From Amblyornis subalaris (lineage: Eukaryota; Chordata; Aves; Passeriformes; Ptilonorhynchidae), in the NCBI GenBank assembly GCA_018881555.1, contig JACAXG010000067.1, forward strand, positions 3,443,635 to 3,507,634: a DNA stretch of 64,000 bases, given 5' to 3'. The notes beneath the pieces were generated by a model. It searched no databases. It saw nothing but the letters and a program-made list of their open reading frames with translations, and had not been told where the DNA came from. This document shows, piece by piece, positions 50,952 through 60,435 of this stretch. The position numbers and the translations under genes are program-made. The first letter of the stretch is position 1. Each line of letters begins with the position of its first letter.

Positions 50952-51261
50952 TGTTGCGCATAGGTAAAACGTTGCAAAATGAAGGCCTTGTTACCCTTGT
51001 AAAATCATGGTTCACTTCTGTTACTTTGGCTAAGTAAAAAGGCCTCTGGGAACCAGTTCAGCTAACTTAGAAGTAGAGAAAACAAGTTACATAACTTTCG
51101 CATGATCACCTCGTGGCTTATGGTGACTGGTTGAATTATTGTTTGTTGTGTTTCAATGGTATGTATTCTGATAAGGGCTAACTTGAAAAGGCTTGGTTTT
51201 TGTAATAAAGCTCGCTCTCCTTCGCACCTGCCTGGGAACTCTGTATCTCTCCATCGACACA
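50952..51261 (+). mobile_element. Compact solo LTR, 310 bp (alpharetrovirus/ERVK-like)
   Basis: It begins TGTTGCGCATAGG and ends CATCGACACA. Flanking hexamers are GGTATT (50946-50951) and CGTATT (51262-51267), a 6-bp target duplication with one mismatch. AATAAA lies at 51204-51209, followed by a CpG-containing GCTCGCTCTCCTTCGCACC typical of an R-U5 segment. A GATAAGGGC/TTGAAAAGG stretch at 51173-51191 could be the degenerate TATA region. The short length fits the compact LTRs of avian class II elements. No internal sequence adjoins it, so it is a solo LTR. The class is inferred from duplication length and layout only. Confidence 0.72.
51204..51209 (+). terminator. LTR polyadenylation signal AATAAA
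   Basis: This is an intact hexamer 52 bp before the 3' end of the 310-bp LTR. Confidence 0.65.
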
Positions 51262-51267
51262 CGTATT

Positions 51268-52929
51268 AGCCCAATTGTGCGTATCTCTTTCACTCGTTCT
51301 TCTCCCAGGCCCCACCTCCCCATGCCTATCTCTAGACTGTTCTTCACATCTCTTGTTCTCTCCCTCAGACCACCTTCTTTGTTAATCTCTTTCCCTGTGT
51401 CATGTAGCAGAGAACAATTGACTAAACTATTGATGCCTGAAGATGAAGCTACACACAACTGGCTATTACAGCTGTGAATTTTGGATTATGGCTCATTTAA
51501 AGGCACTTTTCTAGTGTCACCGGTTAGTGTTCACCCTGTGGGTAAAGGGCTGTGGATGGTGGTAGCTGCATTGCTCATCATCAGCCAAGACACGGGCAGA
51601 GGAACAGACACTGGTTCATCTCTTCCTCCGTCTGCTCTACCACATGCCCTTGACACTTCCTCAGATCTCAGTTTGCCCCATTTCCCACTTCCCCTATTCC
51701 CTGATTTATCTGATGAACAGGTAGAGAGATGTATTCCCTGTACTCAGTTGAATCTCTGTGGTTCTCTTTATCTACCCTGATGATCTTGAAGGCCCCAGAC
51801 CATCCTTAGAATCTTGTTGAGCTGGGGAAGATACAGGACTTGTCTCATACTCTCCATAGTTGTAATTCCCAACCTGAATCCTCAAAGATACTGGGAGATG
51901 ACAAGCAGAGGCATCACCGGGATAACAGCTTTATGAGGGCTAATATCACAGTGTAACTGTTGCCAGTTATTTATACATATTCCATCTATACTATTTGAGA
52001 ACGAGTCTGAACTTTAAAATTTACATCCCTCGAAGCATTTGCTTTAAATAGATANATCATTTCCTCAAGTAATGGGCAAGCTGAGGCTTGATTGTTATGT
52101 CCCGCTCTCTTCAGTGAATCCTGCAGGATGAATTACAAATCTTCAGTTTCTTTTCTCCTGAACAAGGCAGTTGCCGTGTCATTTATAGAGTGAGGCTCTG
52201 AATAGAACTATGGCTTATAGCAAATATGTTGTCAACACCCCACACAATTGTGTCAGACTTCTCAGAGATGAAATTTCCACGTTTTGATGCTTTTTGGAAG
52301 AGCTGGATTTTCTTTTGCTGTAAAAATTACAAGTCTAATTTCACTATTAGTCACTCTAACCATGAAATTTCTATATACAACCATATTGTCCTGAAAATTG
52401 CACTAGTATCCTCTCCTAGCTCATCATCCAAATTGTTGTAATACCTGTCAGAATGGTTGAAATCTTAATTTGGTGCTTTCTGAGGAAAACATACACAGTG
52501 ACATAGTGTGTGTACNGTCCCTTCCAAGCATTTCTTAAACTTGTTTACAGCTCACTGGCCTATGTAGAGCCCAAACAGTTCTGCTTAGCAAAGTTCTAGC
52601 TCTCCTCTATAATTTCTATTAACAGCTGGACTGTCTGCCCTTTCCTATCTTATAAGTGAAAGAGTTTAGCAAAGTCTGGCAGGTTCCTTGACATGCAGCT
52701 AGGTTTTTTAAATTCTTCATTACAGCTTCAAAATCCCTACTGGGGAATGAATTTTCTGATCATTCAAAGACATGCAAGTCAGGGAGTCTATTATATTAAT
52801 GACATATTTCATTGCTTTAAAATTCAAAAGGGACAATATATGACACCAGTTAAGAATAACAAAGGGGGAATAAGTCCAACAGCCAAGGCAGAGAATGACA
52901 CACCATTCTGCACAGAGCNTGTTTCAATC
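51268..52929. other. Unique DNA, no gene seen
   Basis: The first 130 bp are pyrimidine-rich with several CpGs (to about 51390). A 99-codon open frame (51481-51780) has no recognised domain. Nothing else was recognised. Confidence 0.5.
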
Positions 52930-52935
52930 CCTGAG
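52930..52935. repeat. Target-site duplication, left copy (CCTGAG)
   Basis: Identical to 53617-53622. Confidence 0.75.
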
Positions 52936-53164
52936 TGTCATGGCGTGGCCTCATCTAGCTGGGTGGTCAGTGGCCGCAACCTTCCTAGAAGCCTCACGCT
53001 TGTCCGGCAGTGCCTCGGTGCGGCTGGGAAAGGCACAGTGCCGTGCCTTCCACCCGCTAATCCCACCAGCGCAGGCGGTTAAGCAGGCAGTCGCACAGCC
53101 GACATTTTAAGACGGGAATAAAGAGTCGGAGGTGGACTCTCCTTATGATGTTCCACAGAAGGTG

Positions 53165-53170
53165 TTTATT
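53165..53170 (-). terminator. LTR polyadenylation signal
   Basis: The minus strand reads AATAAA in the context CAAGAATAAACACC. Confidence 0.7.
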
Positions 53171-53217
53171 CTTGAAGGGTCAGGGAAGAAGAGCCAAAAG
53201 AACAGGGTGACACAAGG

Positions 53218-53224
53218 TTTTATA
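53218..53224 (-). promoter_or_regulatory. LTR TATA box
   Basis: The minus strand reads TATAAAA within GCTGTATAAAACC, about 50 bp upstream of the polyadenylation signal of the same LTR. Confidence 0.7.
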
Positions 53225-53616
53225 CAGCACAGACAAGGGGCAGAGAGAACACTGAGGGCCAATCACACTAGGGTTAGGGGGAGGAGAAAAGGCGGGGCAG
53301 CAGCACACAAACCCATAAGGGTAGGCAAGGGGAGGAGCAGGGGAACAAAGCCAATGGGGCATCGAGTGAGGGAGAACATAACCATATACAGAACATAGAT
53401 TGACAAGGATAAACCAAATGAATGGGGGAACATACCACTCTGAGGCCTGGGTGGAAGAGACCTTCCTCCTTACCACAATCTAGGGAGAGATCTTGGACCT
53501 CGGAGCCTTTACTTAATACAACACCTGGGCTCCCTGGCCCCACTGGTTCCTCGGTTACTTGTGTGGCTGGCTTATCNTCTGCAGCATCTCCAGCTGCAGG
53601 TCAAGCCACCACCATA

Positions 53617-53622
53617 CCTGAG
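53617..53622. repeat. Target-site duplication, right copy (CCTGAG)
   Basis: Identical to 52930-52935; it brackets the antisense 681-bp LTR. Confidence 0.75.
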
Positions 53623-56416
53623 CACTGCAACTTCCTATGTTTGAAAGTACTGCCATAATGGAAAATTCAGTGTCTTAGGAGGAGAAGACCTTTTCTTGCC
53701 TATAACTTTCAGTATCTGCCCAATAAAAGAAATTGCAGATTCTGGGGTTATCTATTTATGATTATTTTGTCACTGTTGTGCCACTGCAGAGTTTGGGTAA
53801 ATCCTCCAGGAACCAGAAAGAAATGATTTGGAGGAATTCCTAAGGAGGAAAAAGTTGGGTGACATTATTAGGAGACCTCTCCTCTCTCTAAACAAATGCT
53901 CTCAACAGCAGTGATTATGTCTTTCGGTAAGGTAAGCTACATCTGAAAGAGATGCAACTGTGGTCATAATGACTGTAATAAATCAATGAATACCCTCTGA
54001 AATGATTGATAGAAACTGAAATAATTCACATTTTATCTAAGTTGTGTAAACATATAGTAGTAGCAAAAAAAAAAAAATCTCAAACCTAAAGTCAAAAATA
54101 TATACAGAAAAATACCTAAACTATCAGTGATTTTTCACTGCACTAGAAACTGTGCGGAATCTGACTATACAATCTTAATTAATTTTGTTTGATTTTATGA
54201 ACTCTATTTATTACTATGACCTCTGCTTTGCTTTAATACTTCTTTTTATATGGTAGAAAAAGGCAGTATCTTTGAATCTTGAACAGGAACATCAAAGACT
54301 GTCATCAAAGAGACAGGCTCTTCAAGAAGAACAAAAAGAGACGAATCACCAACCACATCAGAGGGCTGAGCCGTGCAAGTGAAAGACTGGAAAGACATGT
54401 TCTCCCTGAGGATGCAGAAAGGTATCCCAGCAATGGTGATGATACAAGAGGGATGAATTTTCTGTCAGATATTGTTTTTTGTACACATCTGTAAATCTCC
54501 TCAGTTGTCTGCAAGCAAATCTACTGCAAATTTAAGAAGGGCTTTAGCAAAGCAGACTAGTCTACACCTTTTATTTGGTCAAAGAAATAAACCAACGATC
54601 CTTCTCCAACAGCTTCTGAGTAGTGCATGCAAGGGGTTTGCAGTTACCCTGCAGTAGTGTCAGGTCCAGCACTAGTGTCAAGAGTCTGGGAAGTGGCCTA
54701 TGGCCTTCCAGTAAGGGGTCACTTGAAAGCAACATCATTTCTCCCTCGGAAGGTGTGCCCAGTGTGCCAAAACTTTGTTTGCTCTCATCATATGGTATTC
54801 ACAATATCCCAGCTGTCCTTTGGCGAAACAAAGTCATATTTCATACCCATACAGTTCGATTTCAGAGTTCTGGTTTCTGCCAAAACAAGAAAATTATACT
54901 TTGCATTCTATCAAAACTTAAAGCATTTCATATGCCAGCAGATGACTATCACTTTCCATCTTTGCTGGACTGGGCTCAATTGTGACCAACAATACAGATC
55001 AGAAAAGGCTCCAAAATCTTACACCCCTTCCAACTGATCTCCCCCTCCTTTGATCTTTCAGCTTTTGCTTTTTTTTTTTTAATAGCTATAGATTTACTTC
55101 TCTCCCCCTAGATAACTGCCCAGATTTAATATAAGCCATTCATTGCAACATGAGGAAAAAAAATGTCCAAACCAGATAAAATCTGACAGAAATAGCCACT
55201 GTTGATTCTGTCATTTCCTAAAATCTGAGTTTATATTTTAGCTGTCTTGCCAAGCTTTGAACAAAGCCTTACTTATGCAAGTTTGAAGGGGAGAAAAAAC
55301 CCTTAACATCTAAGGGTNGAATTTCTACTGAGCTGTGTGAAGAGTTGCCATTTCAGGAAGTTTTGTTACACTAATGTTGATCTCCCCAGTTCTTGAATCC
55401 TGCCTACCTCTTTTCATCCTTTCTCTCCACTGCCTACCTCTGTCATCGTGCCTAAGATGCCTCCCATTCTCTATTGTCACTGAACAGAAGCTTGCTTGTT
55501 ATTCATTCCTTAATCCTTCCTCTTTTAAAGTAACTCCCCACTCTCTTGTTTTCTTTCCCTTACAGATTTTCTGTTTCAAATTAATTGTTCCTAGTTCTAG
55601 TGCTCACCATTGTCCTCTGCTCTGTCTTCTCTTCTGTACATCTCCTATCTCCAGTTCCTCACTCCTGTGTTTTGGTCCAACCTCTTTCCATTGATGAGAA
55701 AAAAACTGTTGTCATCAGACAACCAGGCGAGGAGGGGGCACTGCCGGGAGCATCCCCAGGAGATTTAAACAGCTCTCGGGAGCACAAGCGTATATGTGTT
55801 GGAAAGTCCTTACCAGAGGAAAAAGATACTAAAAATAAAAATATGGACTAATTATTATTAGAAGTGAGAAATCAATAACAAATAGAGGATAGGACAGAAT
55901 ACAATACAGAGTTTGTCGGTCAAAAACCTTACCTTTTAATGTGGAAAAAATAGTCTTTTATTAGTAATCTCAATTCTGGAAACACCTTAAACTTTCAAAA
56001 ACAAATAAACGATGAACCTGAGCTGAAAAAAATCACTATTCTGCACCATTCAAATTGTTTAATGTTATAGTTAATAACAGGATCTCACAGTAGTGTGTGC
56101 AGGGTCTTCTTAGTCCTATAAGTGCACTACTTACCATGGTAATGATTGCCCAGTATAGCAGCAAGTTGAATATAGTCCTTTTAAGTTTAGTACAATATTT
56201 CAAATGTGCTTCCTGAAAGCACAAGTCCTTGGTGGATGTAGGCTGTACATCCTACCACTTTGTGTTCTCATCATGTCAAATCCTTCAAGCGAAGTGACAT
56301 TACACTCAGTCTGCACTAAACAGTGCTGGTGATTCACTAGACTGCAGTCTTCCTTTTAAGTCTGTACTGAGTCAATACTCTGATAGGGGTTTATTAAAGA
56401 GCACCCTGATGTTGCA
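53623..56416. other. AT-rich unique DNA, no gene seen
   Basis: A pyrimidine-rich segment (about 55374-55690) has an open frame of 106 codons that reflects base composition. No exon or transposon was recognised. Confidence 0.5.
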
Positions 56417-56439
56417 GGTCTAATCCTTTGATGGGGCCT
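56417..56439. repeat. 23-bp direct repeat flanking LTR copy 2, left
   Basis: The core GGTCTAATCCTTTGATG is followed by GGGCCT. It matches 57517-57539 at 22 of 23 positions; the difference is G/A at 56434 versus 57534. The repeats are exactly 1100 bp apart and abut the LTR on both sides. Confidence 0.92.
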
Positions 56440-57516
56440 TGTCGTGGTTTGACACTGGCCAGATGCCAGGCACCCACAAAAAACTCCCAAACCACTCACT
56501 CACCCTCCCCTGCTCTGCAGCTGGACAGAGGAGAGAAAATTTAACAAAAGGTTCATGAGTTGAGATAAGGACNGGGAGAAAACACTTCAAGGGCAAAGCA
56601 GGCTCAACTTAATGATATAAAGTGAATTTATTACTAAAAAGATCAGAGCAGGAAAATGAGAAGTAAAATAAGCCCTTACAAACACCCTTTTCTCCCCCCA
56701 ACCCCTCCCTCCTTCCTANCGACGGCTCAGGAAGACAGGGTGGGGTTAATCACCCAGGATTTTCTTTCTGCTGCTCAGGGAGAGGAGTCGTTTCCCTGCT
56801 GCACCGTGGGGTGCCTCCCACGGGAGACAGTTCTCTGTGAACTTCCCCAGTGTGGGTCCAATCTCATGAGCAGCAGCACTCCCAAAACTGCTGCAGCGTG
56901 AGTCCATCCCACGGGCAGACAGTCCTCCCAAAACTGCTGTGGCGTGGGTCTCTCTGCCACGGGGTGCAGTCTTCCAAGGACAGGCTGCTCCAGCCTGGAA
57001 GCAAGGCCTCTCTCTCCATGGGACTTCCTCTGGATCACAGTGTCCTGGTATCCACCTGCTCTGGCGNGGGCACCTCCTCCACAGGCTGCGAGTGGATCTC
57101 TGCATCCCCCGTGGANCCCCATGGGCTGCAGGGGGACAACTGCCTCACCATGGCCCTCACCACAGCCTGCAGGGACATCTCGGCTCCGGCGCCTGGAGCA
57201 CCTCCTCCCCTTCCTTNTGCACTGATCCTTGGTGCCTCCATTGTTGTTTCTCTCACATGTTCTCACTCCTACTCTTCTCTTGCTAGAAAATTACAACTGC
57301 GCCACCAACTTTGTTGTGATTTCTTCTTAAATCTGTTATCACAGAGGCGTTACCATCATCTCTAATTGGCCCAGCCTTGGCCAGCGGCACGTCCATCATC
57401 AGAGCCATCANGGATTGGCTCTGCTGGAGATGGTGGAAGCTTCCAGCAGCTTCTCACAGAAGCCACCTCTGTGACTTGCCCCGCTACTGAAAACCAGGCC
57501 CTGCAAAATCTGCCCG
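56440..57516 (-). mobile_element. 1.1-kb endogenous retrovirus LTR, copy 2 (ERVL-like, solo)
   Basis: On the minus strand the element begins in GGGCAGATTTTGCAGGGCC and GGTTTTCAGTAGCGG, continues through GGTGGCTTCTGTGAGAAG and a GATAACAGATTTAAGAAG promoter-like box (57345-57317). It then runs through GTGAGAGAAACA, GAGGTGCTCCAG and a CCCACxCTGGAGCAG-like unit array. An intact AATAAA lies at 56632-56627, and the end is GTGTCAAACCACGACA. The order matches 7078-8213, so both are the same LTR family in opposite orientation. No internal retroviral sequence adjoins it. The first few bases lack a clear TG, and the flanks are 23-bp repeats, not a 4-6 bp duplication. Six N bases fall in it. Confidence 0.85.
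56627..56632 (-). terminator. LTR polyadenylation signal
   Basis: The minus strand reads AATAAA in TAGTAATAAATTCAC, at the position where copy 1 has the decayed AATAGA. Confidence 0.7.
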
Positions 57517-57539
57517 GGTCTAATCCTTTGATGAGGCCT
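57517..57539. repeat. 23-bp direct repeat flanking LTR copy 2, right
   Basis: This is the partner of 56417-56439, with one mismatch. Confidence 0.92.
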
Positions 57540-60139
57540 GCTTTTGGAATGTGCCCCCTTTTTGATCATTTAACACTCATAGCAATTTTTCTGAAAATCA
57601 CAGTTTGCCTCTTAACCTGGATATCTTGGATAAATTCCAGCTCAAGAACAACATGCTGAAAACTCAAATCCCTGGACAGTTTAAGTGATAGATACCAAGC
57701 TACTGCTTAAACTGTTTATTTTTGATGAAGACTTCAAGCAGTGGTGCTTCTCTACACCAGAGGTAAGCATCTCTGGTGATTCCATCCTTTACTGAGTACT
57801 CATTGTGAAGCTGTTCTCTGCATCTCAGGGATGTTATGGAAAATAATAATTTCAGTAATTGTGAAGGCTCTGCAGACTTTTATGCAAGAGCTGCCATGTA
57901 AGTGTTAAGTATTGTATTGTTTGCAATGTTATCATTACATTGATTTTTTTTTCAGTAGTCACCAGCTGTCTCCACCCAAGTTTAAGAATACAGTTCACAG
58001 GCACCTAGGAAGCAATTCGTTCCNTAGACTTGGAAAACAGGGTATTCAAATATTTTAATTTTAAAACCTGGCATATAAATTCATAATCACTTGACTAGCT
58101 AGGAAGCAGAATTAAAAGGAGGTTGTTATGTTTCCTCTTTTGTATGAAACAAACACTATGTATAGCATATTTAGAAAATGGAGTTGTAAAATGTCTTTTG
58201 GGAAAAAAAAATAAAGAAAGAAAACAAAGCTTTTTAGAATCTTTAAAGGAAACCAGTCTTCCAGAATGGGAATGAGTCATCTATAATCACACATCACATC
58301 TAAGCAGTTCTTTGTCAGGTGTATAGGTTTAATTTCCTGCTGCATTTTTAATTCTGTCAGATAACATGGGGAGAAAAAGGAAAGTTGTTTGAGCCATGAG
58401 AATTTTTTTGCTGTCCTTCCTTCCCTCCCCCTTCTCAAAAACTGTCATTTGGATAGCTCAAAATTTGGTCAGTTACAGTGCTGAAGAATGAGAAGCACCA
58501 ATAGTATTTTTTACAGTATTGTTCTTTTCCTCTGCTGGAATTCTAACACAATTAATTATTTTTTTTTTAAAAACATTGTCCTAAAAAACAACAGAACAAG
58601 TAATTTGTCAGGGATCCAGTGCAAGCCATATGTCTGCTAGGATCTCTGGCCATTTTAAATCTTTGAACCAGAGTGCACGGAATAACTGCAAACAAGTGTG
58701 TGACCGCACAAAGTGTGACACCTCTCCAGCTGTTAGGAAGGCATGGTGGAAACATAAGTTTGGAGGGGGTCTGGTTAAAGCTTCTNTGCAAAAAACAGCT
58801 AGGGAAATGTAAGGAAAGGTGAATTCTCTCCCTTCCTCATGCTGAAGTAAAATTTATTTGTTAATAAGTGTATATATCTCTTAGAACTTTTGCATCTTTT
58901 ACTTAAGAATGACAACCTCTCTAAAAAAATGAATAAAATCAGGTATTGGTGCCGCTAATATAGCTTCCTTTGATCCTGAAAAGATTTAGAATTTTCTAAA
59001 TTGTCAGAAATAATTGGCTGAATCAAGAATTGATCTTTCAACCACTTAGACCTGGATCATGACTAGAGTTTTCCATATTCCCTGTCTGAACATCAAGGAG
59101 TCCAACTAGCTGCTGGGGCAGCCCTGAAGAGACAATATTTTCTGTGTAGCAACCTTTTCAATAGCTTCAATCGTGACCTACAAATAGATGTATTTCTGAA
59201 TTTCTCCATGTTCTTTGCCCTTAATTTAAGTTTTATAGCTCCAAAAGTGATGGCTAGAACCTGTATCTGTCTCTCACAATGCACAGATGCGAAAACACTC
59301 AGCGAAAACACTCAGCAGCCTGCATGGATTTGAATAATTTCTGAATACTCCTGAGGCATCCATCTTCCTTCTAGATACCTGAACAGCCGCTTCTCAGAAC
59401 ATCAGGATGTATAATCCTCTGGTAAGTGCTGAGTAGGCTGCTATTTTTCAAGCAGAAAGAGCTATTCTTTTCCTTCCCCCACATTGCCCTCCAAGAAACG
59501 TGGCTTTCATAAGAGCAAAATGGAGACTCTATTTCAAGTCTCTATAAAAGAACACACAGAGAATGAAGAAAAAAAAAATCAATATGAGCCCCTTTGGTAG
59601 CTGAAATTAGCTTCATAATGCTGTGCCAATCTCACTGAGCATTGTGTACTTTACCTTCAGTGCCTTTTCACTTCTTTTTGTCCCTTACCTGTGGGATTGA
59701 AATACAGTCTTAGGGTGTTGGTTTGGTTTGGTGTGTTTTTTGTGGCAATTTTTCATATGCCTTAGGATTTTTTTATTAATTATTAAATAAAGGTCACATC
59801 CCAGATCAATGATTGGTGTCCCTTTTTAGTGAAATGCTCCTACATTTGGGGTTCCAAGTTCAATTAGGTTGTCTGGGAGCATGTTTTGTTTATATCCTAA
59901 ACAAACTAAATCAGTAGCTTTCATGAAAGCTCCTTGCTAAGGAAGACACATAGAGCAGGCAGAAATAGTATGAGTGATAGGCTGCTCTAAGACTGGCTGA
60001 GGGAAAGTGATTTTGAGATATTACTGAATATATTAGCATTGTACCGATGAAATCCCTCCAAAAGGACTATTGAATTTGCAGTGGCTGTGTCTAAGTACTT
60101 TTGGATGGTCAGCTGGAAAGAACAATATCAAGCCCAACT
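57540..60139. other. AT-rich unique DNA, no gene seen
   Basis: No recognisable element was found. Open frames are under 75 codons. Confidence 0.55.
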
Positions 60140-60345
60140 TATGACATATTTCTTTACTGAGAGGGTGGTCACACACTGAAACAGGCTTCCTAGACAGGTG
60201 GTTGATGCCCCAAGCCTATCAATGTTTAAGAGGTATTTGGACAATGTCCTTAAAACCATGCTGTAACTGTTGGTAAGACCTGACATGGTCAGGCAGTTGG
60301 ACTAAATGATTGTTGTAGGTCCCCTCCAACTGAAATAGTAATGTA
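60140..60345 (+). mobile_element. CR1 LINE 3' UTR fragment, sense
   Basis: The text follows the CR1 3' region: CTGAGAGGGTGGTCACACAC, AACAGGCTTCCTAGACAGG, TGGTTGATGCCCCAAGCC, then CAGTTGGACTAAATGATTG and AGGTCCCCTCCAACTGAAAT. It is 5'-truncated near 60140. The element's own repeated pentamer tail has become the microsatellite that follows at once. Confidence 0.87.
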
Positions 60346-60435
60346 ATCCTATCCTATCCTATCCTATCCTATCCTATCCTATCCTATCCTATCCTATCCT
60401 ATCCTATCCTATCCTATCCTATCCTATCCTATCCT
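60346..60435. repeat. (ATCCT)18 perfect pentanucleotide array on a CR1 tail
   Basis: Eighteen perfect ATCCT units (90 bp) end in ATTCCTTAG. Bird CR1 elements of this type end in short ATTCT-like repeats, so the array most likely expanded from that tail after insertion. Confidence 0.97.

Larger units (their letters stand above)
52936..53616 (-). mobile_element. Solo LTR, 681 bp, antisense, class II (ERVK)-like
   Basis: Read on the minus strand, the element runs from TATGGTGGTGGC to GCCACGCCATGACA. It is flanked by the 6-bp duplication CCTGAG (52930-52935 and 53617-53622). The first dinucleotide is TA instead of TG, one substitution away from a canonical terminus. A TATAAAA box (53224-53218) and an AATAAA (53170-53165) lie in the correct order about 50 bp apart, followed by a CpG-rich U5. 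No gag, pol or env adjoins it. Unrelated by eye to the other LTRs in the window. Confidence 0.83.
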
